From: Notospermus geniculatus
Lineage: Eukaryota > Nemertea > Pilidiophora > Heteronemertea > Lineidae
Assembly (NCBI GenBank): GCA_002633025.1
Contig: NMRB01000210.1
Location: 332,233 to 396,232, forward strand
Length of the DNA: 64,000 nucleotides
Reading direction: 5' to 3'
The notes under the pieces: model-generated
What the model was told of the DNA's origin: nothing
Seen by the model: the letters and a program-made list of their open reading frames with translations, nothing else
Databases searched by the model: none
Shown here: one piece after another, positions 22,560 through 33,481 of the stretch
Layout of the letters: each line of letters starts with the position of its first letter
Numbering within the stretch: the first letter of the stretch is position 1
Translations under genes and position numbers: made by a program

Positions 22560-22690
22560 ATATATTATGCTGCTTGCCATTAGGCCAAGGTCAAGTGTGT
22601 CATCTCTAGGTCAAGGTCAAGTGATTTGTCGGTAGGTCAAGGCAATTGGGTCATATTTAGGTGAAGGTCGAATGAGCCTTCTCTTGGCTG
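22560..22690. repeat. 'aggtcaaggtcaagtg' simple repeat
   Basis: Several imperfect copies of (c)aaggtcaagtg(t/a) separated by 10-30 bases. Similar tgacctt-rich stretches occur at 28150-28345, 54640-54880, 55285-55345 and 56130-56340. AGGTCA is also the nuclear-receptor half-site, but the dispersed, decayed pattern looks like simple-sequence drift. Confidence 0.6.
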
Positions 22691-23074
22691 AATGGGTCTT
22701 TTCTTGGGCATTGATAATACACAATGTATTTATTGATTTCGTTTAAGATCATCTTCAGTGGTTATTCCTTGAACTCCAGAAAGGGCATAGGGGCTGTGAT
22801 TTGCTACGAAAAGGTGCAACTGGCGAGTTGTTGCCTTTCAACCATGAACTGGGCGGAAACAGGCCGATTGATCCATGTAAAAAATCTGCAGGGTGGCCAC
22901 ACTGCATTGCTGCTTCTTTGGTGGAAAGGAAAAGTTGTCAATGACAGTACTACTTAAGATGCTTCTTCACGTGAGAGTTTTTGTAAGCTGGCTCTATGGG
23001 CAACTAAACTCTAGGAAACTAGGGGTAGTCGTTTGTGTCATTGGTCTCAGCGTAAGGAAACCATCAATGGTGAA
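22691..23074. other. Intronic stretch, no feature seen
   Basis: No recognised element. Small open frames at 22724 and 22893 have no motif. Confidence 0.45.
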
Positions 23075-23195
23075 TTGCCCATTGCGAGCCACTTCTCACC
23101 AGAAAACTGAAGTGGAGCAGCACCTTAAGGAAACCAACAAAGATGAAATGCCCATTGAGAGCCAAGAGAATACTTAAAAGTGGAGCAGCATCTTT
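23075..23195 (-). repeat. ~60-bp repeat, two units, same family as 48850-49200
   Basis: Read on the minus strand the units are close to aggtgctgctccacttcagt, a ttttctgg phrase, then tggctcgcaatgggcaat. The same unit is amplified in plus orientation at 48850-49200, just inside the intron after the TM exon. It is therefore a dispersed repeat that became a tandem array there. Confidence 0.65.
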
Positions 23196-24059
23196 AGTTC
23201 CGCTTTCTTCCACCAGCTGTCAGCACCAGTCACCTACCAATGGCTGAACTCTCCCTTTCTTTCCCATTACCTTATTGGTAATGTGGCTACTCCTGTCACC
23301 ACGGTAACGCATACGATGTACGTCGCCTTTTACGATGTAAATAGTGGCCAGCAGATATTCGTACCTAAATCCCTGGGACCAGTTTCCCGTGCAACTCAAT
23401 CGATTTTTATAACAGTATTGTTCGTAATTTTTCCAGACAGGCTTCGGATTACCTAAGTTCATATTTGAATATTCGTTTTTAAGGATTTGGAACCTTGTTG
23501 TGATGGCATATGGTAGGAGGACTAGTCTATTGACCATTATCCCTTTATATCTACCGTGTTTTATAAGTGGCTTTCGTCTGAGTCAAGTTACATTTACATT
23601 CTTATAAGTGGAAAGAGGTTCAGCCCTTTTGATTTAACCCTCAGGGTAATCATTAGGACAAAAAGGATTTGAAGACGATGCTTCCTAAGGAAAAGAACTT
23701 GGATTCTGGTCATGATTAGGATTCAGTGAGGCTTGTCTTCCACCATGGGATGCATGTAAATGAATCTTGCCACCCACGTGACAGATCTGAGGTTGTCAAG
23801 TTTGTAGCTTTGTCTGGGATGACAATAAGACCATCGTCCACCTGTCGCTGGACTTCATTCTCAATCACATCGATCGGTGCATTCAATCAGAAAACTTCTC
23901 TATGTGTTGCTGGTGGAATGGGACGTACCTGTTGACTCTGTGACATATGCTTGACATCTCTGTGCTAAAAAGGTTTCTGAATTGTCCATTTCCATTTGTG
24001 TTCGATTTGACCAATTTTTCCACACCTACTGTTACGAGATACATGTATTCTGACATTTA
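23196..24059. other. Intronic stretch, no feature seen
   Basis: The minus frame at 23220-23537 (105 codons) has no recognisable motif. Nothing else stands out. Confidence 0.45.
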
Positions 24060-24400
24060 TAAGGAAATTAAGTTAGCAGTTTCTGCATTGTCAGCTTCAA
24101 TGCATTTCTATTTTATAGTCAGCTTCAATGCAGTATAAAAATGGTTTAATATGTAACTACAAAATCAAGATGAAATTACACATTATCAGTTTCAATGCAG
24201 TATAAAAGTGGTTTAAAAACTATAAAATCAAGGTAGCACTTTAAGGACTTATGAAATCAAGGTAGCAGTTACACAATGTCAGTTTCAATGCAGTATAAAA
24301 GGGGTTTAACGACTAGGAAATCAACATAGCAGTTGCACATTGTCAATTTGACTAAAGTATAAAGGTGGTTCACAGACTTGAAAATCAGATAGTCTGATCA
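24060..24400. repeat. Tandem repeat, ~75-bp unit, 4-5 copies
   Basis: Units share (t)cagtttcaatgcagtataaa followed by a(a/g)(t/g)ggttta(a) and then a(a)atcaa(g/c)(g/a)tagcagtt(a/g)caca(a)tg. The copies are visibly diverged. Confidence 0.7.
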
Positions 24401-24984
24401 GATAGTCAACTTTCAACATTGTCCATTTCAGGGCAATTTTATTACTTTTTGGTGGCAGTACTTTGAAATCAACATCAGTCAACATAAATTTGCAATTTGT
24501 CAATTTCTGTTCAACACATTTGACAACTGTATAATATAACCTGATAATACCTCTGCCTTCTAACACTGATGGACATGATGCACCCAAATTGGTAGAAATT
24601 ACAGTTTATGTCCAATATCAAGCCAATTCATCACTTTTTCCTTTTTTATGCTCTGACGTAACAGAAAAGCACCAGTTGCCCTCTGACTGGCAACTGAATT
24701 ACTAGTCTACGAGCGCAACACGTGTTTCAAGAAAAAACAGCAGATGATATTCTGTCATTAAATCTTGTGTAACAACTGCTCCACCTTTGTGACATGATTA
24801 ATCTCGTAACAATGGAACTTGTCATGTTTAGTTGTTCCACAGAAGAGAGAGTTGCATATCATACTTGACGTTTATTGATTTTGTGAAGAGGTCTATGGTT
24901 ATCAGTATGTTTTTGTGATTATGGACGAAACTCTGGGATACACAGTCGTAAATCATTGTTACTAGTGACTTCTAATCAGAGGAG
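24401..24984. other. Intronic / upstream region of exon 1b
   Basis: No exon recognised. This stretch would contain the promoter and 5' UTR of first exon 1b if that exon is real. I see no convincing TATA box or initiator. Confidence 0.4.
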
Positions 24985-25020
24985 ATGGGGCTTCCCCAGA
25001 AGGAAATGAACTTAGAGGCG
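24985..25020 (+). CDS. DPP6: Alternative first coding exon 1b, DPP6/DPP10-like (partial CDS)
   Basis: Twelve codons, MGLPQKEMNLEA, ending at gcg|GTAAGT in phase 0, compatible with the TM exon at 48466. An in-frame TAA at 24973-24975 is separated from the ATG by only three codons, so translation in this frame must begin at this ATG (context ggagATGG). The product would be a very short cytoplasmic tail. Vertebrate DPP6/DPP10 also use several short alternative first exons that differ only in this tail. An acceptor-like tttgtttgcag sits 92 bases downstream at 25112, but an exon entered there in phase 0 reads a stop after eight codons, so direct splicing to 48466 is favoured. Assignment rests on phase, strand and donor quality; transcript evidence is needed. 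Confidence 0.45.
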
Positions 25021-25394
25021 GTAAGTAATTAACTGGTTAATCATTTGTTAATTAAGTTACTTAGGTCAATTTTCTAATCAAATTTCTGTCTTTTTGTGTG
25101 TTTTGTTTGCAGAATCATATAGAAAGCAGGTGGCACTAAGGTACGACCGAACTCAGTCGTCATGGGACTAGTTGAAGTGTCACACTGGGTGATTTAAAAA
25201 AAACATATTTGAGTTTGTTAGTACTCTCACAAATTACATTTATATGTTGGCAAATATACAAGGATCTGAGTGGATTAGGGTAGGCCCTACGGTATGGGTT
25301 GTGATCTAAATGGCCACACGCAATTATATGTACTGGTTGTGTTTCGCAACTGATGGCCTAAATAATAGCAGAGAAACCTCACTTTTGGTCATAT

Positions 25395-25605
25395 TGGTAT
25401 CGAGAATGATACCAATGTGGACCTAAGATGGTAAAAGGTGATACCAATCTGGACCTAAAATGGTAAATGGTGATACCAATCTGGTCCTAAAATGGTAAAT
25501 GGTGATACCAATCTGGACCTAAAATGGTAAAAGGTGATACCAATCTGGACCTAAAATGGTAAAAGGTGGTACCAATCTGGACCTAAAATGGTGAAAGGTG
25601 ATATC
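25395..25605. repeat. Minisatellite, 32-bp unit, ~6 copies
   Basis: Copies of ggtgataccaatctggacct plus aaaatggtaaaa. It ends directly beside the foldback element at 25619. Confidence 0.9.
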
Positions 25606-25618
25606 CCCAGTCCACAAG

Positions 25619-25729
25619 TGATCAGTGGGAGCAAGGCCATTTAAAGTAATAGCTCTGTCAAGTGCTATGAAGTACACTGTAGCGTAGAGTACAGCTATTA
25701 CTTCAATTAACCAGGCCCCCACTGATCAC
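25619..25729. mobile_element. Foldback family 'TGATCAGTGGG..GTAATAGC', copy 2
   Basis: This is the best copy of the family. GTGATCAGTGGGAGCAAGGC on the left pairs with GGCCCCCACTGATCAC on the right, and internally aaagtaatagct pairs with agctattactt. Size is about 111 bp with no coding capacity. No clear target-site duplication beyond short AT-rich flanks. Confidence 0.75.
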
Positions 25730-26299
25730 GAGTTGAGACAATCCAATATTAAAAAGCAGTACCAGTGTTTCCACCTATGACCAGTGGGAAGATGTCAAGC
25801 TGATGTAGCAGCTCGGTTTTGCACTGATAAGTTCAAAAGGAGTAAAAAATCAAGTCCAGCCAAGCGTCGACGTTCATTTCAGCCATCAAAGGCTCGTCCA
25901 TTTCTTTCTTTCTCTCATCCACCTATTGCCAGCTGCACCGTCAAGAAAAACCTTGCCAGATCTTATACATGATTCAGTGCTTGGGGTACTTGCTCGAGAT
26001 CAAAGATTGTCGGCCAAGCTTCTTCTATGAATGATGCAAGAGGTGCCGTCCGTTCTGGTGCTCTAACTGTGAACGGATTTGATTGGACTGACAAGAAGGA
26101 TTCGATCAGCATCAGCCGTGTATGCATAATATCATGATGTCCTTTAGGGGTTGCCTGTAAACTTTTGAAGGAATGGTGTCGACTTTGGTGATAAAAGGAA
26201 AATGGCTTTATAACTTTGAAGTTGATGGCAAATTTTGCGACCGACAGCAATATGGCACATTTGGCAATTTGGTAGACAGCCCTGCCCTCTTTTTTTGGT
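25730..26299. other. Intronic stretch, no feature seen
   Basis: Small open frames on both strands without recognisable motifs. Confidence 0.45.
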
Positions 26300-26550
26300 A
26301 AGAGGCAGTATTGTATTGTGCTTGTATGTTTCCATCAGGGCCGAAATCCTGGTGAGTATGGAAGAGGCAATCTCATGTTCCTCACTTGGATAGGGCCTTG
26401 TACTTGCCCTTGCAAAGAAACAAGGTACAGGGCACCACGGCTTACTGTTCTGTACGGCGGGCGTGAAGAACCAGGGACATCCCACATGGCTCGGGTTGGA
26501 TTCGAACCCGGGACCTGCCGCTTGCTCAGCGGACGTGATAACCACTCCTC
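26300..26550 (-). mobile_element. tRNA(Ser/Leu)-derived SINE, copy 2
   Basis: On the minus strand the head reads gagtggttatcacgtccgct..caagcggcaggtcccgggttcgaat, giving an intact B box GGGTTCGAATC. The body (ccaagtgaggaacatgag, actcaccaggattt, tcggccctgatggaaac, acaatac) matches copy 1 at 13894-14155. This copy keeps the polymerase III B box better than copy 1. Overlapping frames of 168 and 93 codons are shadows of the element. Confidence 0.75.
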
Positions 26551-27268
26551 TCTTCAGCTCTTCAGTGGGAGCATGTTTGGGGGTGATGATGCAGTGTAGA
26601 GAAATCAATCTCTCCATAAACCTTTCTGTTGAACTCAAGTAGCAGCTCATTCAGCGTCACTTGGTCCTGAATGATCATACTAAATCATTGTTTCAAATCA
26701 GCCGTAATCTTCCACAGCCATTACGTCTGATAAGTAGATCAATGTATTGTCCATTTCACGGGTGAAACCCACACGATGACAACATGAACATCGCAGTAGA
26801 CTGCGCTGACAATCTCACAAAAGCTTTGTTTTTGTCTTCTGAATGAGAGAAAACAAGCTTTAATCTTCGCCAGGGACGATGTAGTCACATCTTTACGAGG
26901 ATTGCCGCCTTTCTTCTCAGAACACTCGTGTCTTTTCTTGCTCGAGTCTTTTGTAAGATGACAGATGTTCTTTGTGATGGCCATTCATGGTGCTACAACA
27001 AAGGAAGAAAGAAAAAGACAAGACTATGAACAATCATAGACATGAAACATGAAAGGCCTGGGACTCTGTTTGCAGATCTTTTATCACACAAGCGAACTAG
27101 TTGGCTGGTTCCATCCACAATCCTTAAGCCTGAAGACAAGTGATACAGTGCATCATCTGTATTGAAAACCTTTGGGACTGACAAATGTTGTCTATAGTCA
27201 AGCTAGTAGCAGACTGAAATGTCATTGAGGTCATCTCTGCCAGCCTAGTCTGTGGAATAAACTACCCT
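26551..27268. other. Intronic stretch, no feature seen
   Basis: No recognised element. The minus frame at 26739-26984 (81 codons) begins MAITKNICHLTKDSSKKRHE and has no family I recognise. Confidence 0.45.
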
Positions 27269-27711
27269 CTTGGAACTGCACGTAGCCCCTCTTTTGTGCT
27301 TCCTGGTCACCTCATAGCCTTACCCCAGTTCTGCATGCAAGGTACCCCTGATCCCGACACAGCCAGACCAAGCTCTTCTGGATCCATGTCGCAGAACTAA
27401 ACCCTACCCGTGCTACCTCATCTCTGCGTGCTTGACAAGGTCCCTGACGTGCATGGTTCCAATCGCACATACCTGAATTTATTGGTGTGCTGCATGTAAG
27501 CCTGCCTGCTTTAGTGGGAACCCATCAACAAATGGTTGGGCTTGTGAAATTTCGGTTCCTGTTGCAAACCGTCTTGGAACTGCACGTAGCCCCTCTTTTG
27601 TGCTTCCTGATCACCTCATAGCCTTAGCCCAGTTCTGCATGCAAGGCACCCCTGATCCCTGATCCTGGCACAGCCAGACCAAGTCCTTCTCGATCCATGC
27701 CGGAGAACTGC
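27269..27711. repeat. Direct repeat pair, ~135 bp, 302 bp apart
   Basis: cttggaactgcacgtagccc through tcatagcctt(a)ccccagttctgcatgcaagg to gatccatg(t/c)cg(c/g)agaact occurs at 27269-27400 and 27571-27711 with few differences. The second copy carries an extra 'cctgat' duplication. No coding interpretation. Confidence 0.8.
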
Positions 27712-28859
27712 TGGATATATTTAGCTCGAGCAAGATAATTCTAGCGTTTATCAGTAACATCCACTTCAGTTTGAACCTCTCGTCTCTGGTAATGCTTCTA
27801 CTGGCTGCGGTCTGCTTGTCATATCTTGTCACCATGGTGACTAGTTAATTAGTATCATGGAAGGGACATTTTACATCAGAGAAATGGAAACTGGGATAAA
27901 ACGTTTTGTTAGCAGGTTAATGGTGTCCAGTTGGCGTTTAACACAGAAGGAAGATGGTTTCGGAGATGGCAAAAGTGCTGACGATGTTGGTTTATATAAT
28001 AATTACGTGTTTTCATTATGAGCACATAGATGATGCTTTTGGCATTTTGGACTAACATTGTTATGGCATCGTAAACCAGCAGTTGTACTTTGCAGATAGA
28101 AGAAATGCTGGCAATGCTTTTTGTTCAAGGATCTGTTTTCATCATAAGGTCACAATGCAGGGTCACAGGGTCAAGTGTCAAGGTCATTTCTGAGTCAACT
28201 TTTTTCATTCAAAGATCTGGTGCAAAATTGTCACGGTATTTAAAATCAGTTGGCCTACATCATTGTGCAGGAAGAAAACTGCTGCCGCTACTGTTTTGTT
28301 CACAAGAACTGTTTCCGTCACAAGGTCACACGGTCAAGGTCATTTCCATCCCAACGAGGCACTTCATTGCCAACAGGTGGCTGCACTGTACCTGCAGTTC
28401 TCCTGAAAAGTATCATTCCATTCAATAACTAAGAAATTGGCATGGGGCTGTACCTGAATGACTTTTAATAGATTTCTAAGGCAGTTTTGCCTAATCCATG
28501 GTGGCCAAACGTTCCCCATTAACTAACCAATCTCTCTGATGCCACTTCACTAAAACCCATATGAAATAGCATAAGAACGCCCCTGGTATCTCATTTCTAC
28601 AGTAACACACTTGATCCTGATAGGCATCCCCCGAGTGTTCGCTATTTTGTCATATTGAAGTGTATTGGGTGGCCTTGGAGTTAATGGAAATTGATCCCAG
28701 TATCGGCGAATACGGGAATATTTGATTGACTTTTAACTCCTTGGGTGTGAATTCGAAGGGTTTTCAACCCAGGCTGGGTTGAATTGGTCTTTTCTGAGAT
28801 TCTAATGGTACAAACATAACAATTTTGCTCTCCAATTTCAAAGGCAGGATTTCCAGTTG
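27712..28859. other. Intronic stretch
   Basis: It contains a caaggtca-type repeat pair around 28145-28185 and 28310-28345 (tcacaaggtcacacggtcaaggtcatttcc and similar). No exon recognised. Confidence 0.5.
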
Positions 28860-28972
28860 TGATCAGCAGGGGCAATGGTTCAACAGAAGTAACAACTACG
28901 CAGCAGTACACTTATACACTCTGGTCTAGAGAATGGCTATTACTTCATTCAACCGTGCTCCCACTGAACACG
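28860..28972. mobile_element. Foldback family 'TGATCAGTGGG..GTAATAGC', copy 3
   Basis: Left end gtgatcagcaggggcaatggttcaacagaagtaac; right end ggctattacttcattcaaccgtgctcccactgaacacg. The terminal motifs and their spacing match copies 2 and 5. Confidence 0.65.
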
Positions 28973-29344
28973 AGTTGAGATGCTGCTCTTAACTTTGGAT
29001 AATAGAATTGAAACCCTTTCCTGTTTTCTTTCGGTTTGGCGGGAATTGACTCCATTACTTGCCACCAGGGGCAAATCCGCAAAAAGTCTTTTGCCATTGT
29101 GATTGCACGCCTATCATGCGAACAGAAGCGTTTTATTCTTTGTGTAAAGTCGACCAAGTTTGACCTCATGACTATTGTCCCAATAGATGCACCTGGCAGG
29201 GTGTGTGTGCTCAACAGGGAGGACCACTATTGAATGGTTGAAGGAGAAATGGACAACGGACAAAAGGTGCAGGTGCAAACACTTGGTCATTTATTTGCTG
29301 GTAAACTAGTCGGAATGTACCACAGAGCTAAATCTAGTTCCACA
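28973..29344. other. Intronic stretch, no feature seen
   Basis: No recognised element; overlapping short frames on both strands only. Confidence 0.45.
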
Positions 29345-29575
29345 CACGCGGCAATCTCAGTGTGTCATCTGTACGAGCCATGTCTGCCATGTCTGTGAGC
29401 TGAAACCAATGTGTGCTGCCTCATGCCTGTGAGTCTTATGTCCACAACAAGGCTTGCAGATATGATTTCCTATCTTGCAGACATGATGGTTTGTGCTGCC
29501 AGCTTTAGGAGGGCATGCAGTCAGATTTCTCACTGAGATGATATGTATATACAGAGTATCCTGCCAGCTTACGGT
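29345..29575 (-). repeat. Dispersed 'catgtctgtgag' repeat family, fourth cluster
   Basis: gccatgtctgtgagctgaaaccaatgtgtgctgcctcatgcctgtgagtc, then ttgcagacatgatggtttgtgctgccagctttaggaggg, is the reverse of units at 2515-2905 and 15535-15900. The arrangement of two divergent arms hints at a decayed foldback element. Confidence 0.6.
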
Positions 29576-30104
29576 CAACCACGCACACTGGAACTATGGT
29601 CTCCATAACACATCTGAAAGAGTTCTACTGGATGTCCACTCAAACAGAATCAGAGTCTACACTTATCACTCCCTGCCTCAAATGCAGTTACTCTGCCTTG
29701 ATATCACCATACCGAACAATTAACAAAGATCTGCCTCCTTTTTCGTGACTTTTTGCATCCTTCATGTCCATTAGCTTCTCTATTATTCATACCATCAGAA
29801 ATATTTCGATACATCATGATATTTCTGATAGCATCCATATTACCCATTAAATATAAAATAAGACGAATCTATTTTTGCTGTCCTTCCGAGAAACTCATTT
29901 TTCAATCCGATTTTTTTCACTCATGTCTAGACATTCCATTAAGCACTCCCAGGTTTTTTGTACTTGACCAAGTCTCAGTCTTAGCGATACCTGATTGTCC
30001 TCATTTATAACCGTGACGTTAATGGAATAAGCGACGACTTGACTTGACCTGACAATAGGGGACACACACACAGGCACATCAACAGGGGACACTCAGCTGC
30101 GATT
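29576..30104. other. Intronic stretch, no feature seen
   Basis: The plus frame at 29753 (85 codons) is hydrophobic by chance composition and has no recognisable motif. Confidence 0.45.
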
Positions 30105-30258
30105 CGAAATCGGCAAACTGCTATTCGAGATCGGCAAGAGGCAATTCAACATCGACAAACTCCGATTTGAGATCGGCAAGAGGCCCGATTCGGATCGGCA
30201 AGAGGCAATTCAAGATCGACAAACTGCGATTCAAGATCAGCAAACTGCGATTCAGGGC
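30105..30258. repeat. Minisatellite 'attcgagatcggcaa(a/g)'
   Basis: About seven copies of a unit of roughly 20 bases, (c)(g/t)attc(a/g)agatc(g/a)gcaa(a/g)ctg/agg. Confidence 0.8.
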
Positions 30259-30759
30259 TTTAATTACGTGATCAGGCAGCTTTAATTTCGTGATCAGCCA
30301 GCACATTTTTTTTTTATTTCCTCCTATCTATTCCTGACTCTTTCTACATCCCATAGTCTCATCCTTCAATTAATTATTATTCCTATCGTTATCAGCTGTG
30401 ATAATTCTTAAGTTGGCCCTTGGCATTTCATGCAAATTAAACCTGCATTTTTTCTCATCTCCATTATTCACCAGCTCCGTCAACATTGGCGTCATGCAAC
30501 TGCGAAAAAGAATAGCCATACATAAAACAATATCTCCGGAACTAGGCAATAAAAAATGGACACTCCGTGACTTGACTGCTTAGCAATCTGATGCCAACTC
30601 GATACTTGATCAAAAAAATATCACCCAGCATCTTCTCAGCTCGTGTTGGTCGATATTCTCATGTCAGTTTCAGGCGGCAATGGTGCGGAAGTTGATATCG
30701 AGCCGAGATAGAATCAATTTCACCAAAGATGACTGGTACTGACACTATAATAGGAAGTT
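30259..30759. other. Intronic stretch, no feature seen
   Basis: AT-rich at its left end (poly-T at 30305). No exon recognised. Confidence 0.45.
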
Positions 30760-30960
30760 CTTCAGGGCTGTCATCCGGAGTATGCGGGTTCGATTCCCAG
30801 TAGGCGGTGGTAGAAAAGGCTGATATAGGGGCGGCTCTCATCTTTGAGGATCCGGAGTCTGCCCCTGGTGAGACCTGCTCTTCAGGTGATCATGAGGGCT
30901 ATTCTCTTTGACAGCGTTTCCTCCGGGCTCTCTGGTTTCCTCCTGCTGTTCATATCAATA
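30760..30960 (+). repeat. SINE-like segment with B box and 'ggtttcctcc' tail
   Basis: gcgggttcgattcccagtag contains a B-box-like GGGTTCGATTCC. About 130 bases later, gcgtttcctccgggctctctggtttcctcctgctg resembles tail sequence shared by several invertebrate SINEs. No clean A box upstream, so this is probably a truncated or chimeric copy. Confidence 0.45.
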
Positions 30961-30970
30961 GACTCTATCA

Positions 30971-31185
30971 CTCCAAAAGAGCGCAGCACCATACGGGGGT
31001 AGCGTCATGATGTCCCGCACGTCATTTCTGAACGCATGACGTGACTCGAAAAAAAAACCCGGTTGTTTCAGCGATCATGACGTCGTGACACAATCTGATT
31101 TTTTTTCGTCTCGCCTCAAAACATCATGAATGACGTGCGGTACGTCATGACGCTGACCCCCGTAAGGTGCTGCGCTCTTTTGGAG
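30971..31185. mobile_element. 215-bp foldback element, long near-perfect TIRs
   Basis: CTCCAAAAGAGCGCAGCACC at the left pairs with GGTGCTGCGCTCTTTTGGAG at the right. The stem continues through acgggggtagcgtcatgatg / catgacgctgaccccc and cgcacgtcat / atgacgtgcg. The loop is rich in tgacgtc motifs. No copy of this family is seen elsewhere in the window. Confidence 0.8.
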
Positions 31186-31843
31186 GAATATCGTCTATTG
31201 TCCAGTTCTGTCCACAAAACAGAGCCAGTAATGGTACAGTAGATACCTTTTTATTGAAGACCCAAATGTTATGTCATGAAGTCGCCATTTCTATTCACAT
31301 CCACCATTACAGGACACCTCAATTTGGACTTTGGACTTTCAGTCCCAATGGTGTCCCTAATTCTGATGTTCCACTGCATGTAATGCCCAGTTTTCAAGTC
31401 AACATAAAAAATAATGTCCACGGCTATGTAAATGTGACCATTCATCACTGTTATCGTTGTTAATTGCAACTTGTTGCCATGCCGTCGGCACCGTTCAACC
31501 GTAAAATATGCTGATACTTCCTCGTGGGGCAGGAGCCAGCTTCATAATTGATGTGATAACTCATGTACATGTAGATAGAAAAAAAACGGCATGTAACCCA
31601 GTCGGTCGCCTGATGTAATGTCAATAGCCCAATCAAGCAAAAAATGTTCAGCATAATGGCGTGTCTGATCATTGTTTTCGATCGATATTGGATGCTATCA
31701 GTCTGGAATGATAACAAAAGGCGATTTTTTTTTCTGCATCTGCAACTTGGCCTGACCATTCTGGGGTCAGTCGGGATATTCTGCAGGGTTATCAAAGGCA
31801 ACACCGCATGGCCGGGGCAACTTACCGGTCAGTGCATGTAGAA
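31186..31843. other. Intronic stretch, no feature seen
   Basis: Small frames only; no recognised element. Confidence 0.45.
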
Positions 31844-31876
31844 CTGTCCAGTGTGCAGAGGATGCACACTGGACAG
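31844..31876. repeat. Perfect 14-bp hairpin, 5-nt loop
   Basis: CTGTCCAGTGTGCA, loop GAGGA, TGCACACTGGACAG. It is too short for a typical pre-miRNA. It lies about 60 bases upstream of the first direct duplication. Confidence 0.7.
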
Positions 31877-31937
31877 ATGCACGTGAGCGTTCCCTCGCAG
31901 TAGTTGGCTCGCTTTGGGCAGCTTGACCATACAAATC

Positions 31938-32512
31938 TATGGATAATCGTTTGTGTGGTGGGTCTTGCCAAGCCGTAACCAACAATGGCGTACTGCCCAC
32001 AGAGCCAATTGCGCGAGAATACTCTTTCATGAAGGAGCGCCTTTGGGCTGCCTTGCCACTGACCTGATGCCCTTCAACAATATCTGAAAAAACTACCGAC
32101 ACAAACCGGTGCGATATGTATGCAAGTTTTATATCCAGGCACTCGAGACCTGCCATGAAGATCTCTCATCATCTCTCATGTCATATCTTTAGCATATAGC
32201 AGTTAAACCGTTGTCAATGACAGTAAGCCGCTTCCTAATCGCCATTTTAGCGTTCTCTTGGGATTATGTGCTATACGACATCAGATGTTCCATTTAATAA
32301 TCTTTAATGTCAATTTAATCCTGATGCACTCGGCTGCAACTGTGACAGTCGCAGTGAGAACTTAGAAGTTGATGAATGGGTGAAATGTAAACAAATTAAA
32401 GGTGTTTTACAGTTTGTGGATGTATCTCTTCTGACGCTGGGCATTTCAGGTGAAACGGTGTATGGTGTGGTGCAACGGTGAACCACAAATGGGTCATAGG
32501 TACAACTTCCCA
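31938..32512. repeat. Direct duplication A, copy 1 (possible haplotype)
   Basis: From tatggataatcgtttgtgt to gggtcataggtacaacttccca this copy matches 32543-33112 with scattered substitutions and short indels. It ends one base before a single N at 32513. A stretch within it, from about atctctcatcatctctcatg to aacaaattaaaggtgttt, is nearly identical to copy 2. No coding content. Confidence 0.85.
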
Positions 32513-32513
32513 N
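32513..32513. other. Single-N contig join
   Basis: One N between the two copies of duplication A. A one-base N in this context usually marks a join of unknown size, not a base-call ambiguity. Confidence 0.8.
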
Positions 32514-32542
32514 CGCTAAACGCGTCACCTGGATTTACAGTG

Positions 32543-33112
32543 TATGGATAATCGTTTGTGTCGTGGATCTTGGCAAGCGGTAACCAACAATGGCGTGTTG
32601 CCCATAGAGCCAATTGCGCGAGAATACTCTTTCATGAAGGAGCGCCTTTGGGCTGCCTTGTCACTGACATGATACCCTTTAGCAACATCTGAAAAAAAAC
32701 AGACGCAAACGAGTGCAATATATATGCAAGTTTTATATCCAGGCACTCAGACCTGCCATGAAGATCTCTCATCATCTCTCATGTCATATCTTTAGCATAT
32801 AGCAGTTAAACCGTTGTCAATGACAGTAAGCCGCTTCCTAATCGCCATTTTAGCGTTCTCTTGGGATTATGTGCTATACGACATCAGATGTTCCATTTAA
32901 TAATCTTTAATGTCAATTTAATCCTGATGCACTCGGCTGCAACTGTGACAGTCGCAGTGAGAACTTAGAAGTTGATGAATGGGTGAAATGTAAACAAATT
33001 AAAGGTGTTTACAGTTGAATGTACCTCTTCTGATGGTGGGCATCTCAGATGAGAAGTTGGAGTGGCTTAGTGCAAGAGGGAATTACAAGTGGGTCATTGG
33101 TGTTGGTTCCCA
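32543..33112. repeat. Direct duplication A, copy 2
   Basis: Partner of 31938-32512. The last 100 bases (tctgatggtgggcatctcag onward) are more diverged than the rest. Confidence 0.85.
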
Positions 33113-33481
33113 CATTCGGTGTCAAGACAGTATTTAGGGTTCTCCACTTCAATCCTGGGCCATAACTCCACAAAGAGGTCTTTTCACAACAACTCTACTT
33201 CTAGCGATGTCCTTAAACATCTTCTTCATTGTGAGTTACTGTTTATCTTTAAGATAAGTCTCCCGTTGATATAATCTTCAATGACGAAGTAGAAAATGTC
33301 AAATTTCAGAAAGGTTAAAAAACAGCTCCTGAGAAAATCTTTGTGGAATGAGTTCAGTGATCAGTTTGTTTGGGGCAAGTGTCTCGAGCGCTTGGTTTCT
33401 CTTCATTCGTCGTCTTGAGCTTGCTTGGAGCATATCGTGGATGTATCTGATGGAGTATGTCACTTCTCTGCTTCTGTAGTC
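33113..33481. other. Intronic / upstream region of candidate exon 1c
   Basis: No exon recognised. A short upstream frame beginning ATG at 33439 (MYLMEYV, then a stop) precedes the candidate start at 33482 in another frame. Confidence 0.4.

Noticed and set aside
22560-22690. AGGTCA clusters as nuclear-receptor response elements
   Set aside because: Spacing is irregular and similar decayed caaggtca repeats occur at many places in the window, so simple repeat drift is the better explanation.
25113-25140. 28-bp microexon after a good acceptor (gttttgtttgcag) 92 bases downstream of exon 1b
   Set aside because: Entered in phase 0 it hits a stop after eight codons, and its donor (aag|GTACGA) is weak.
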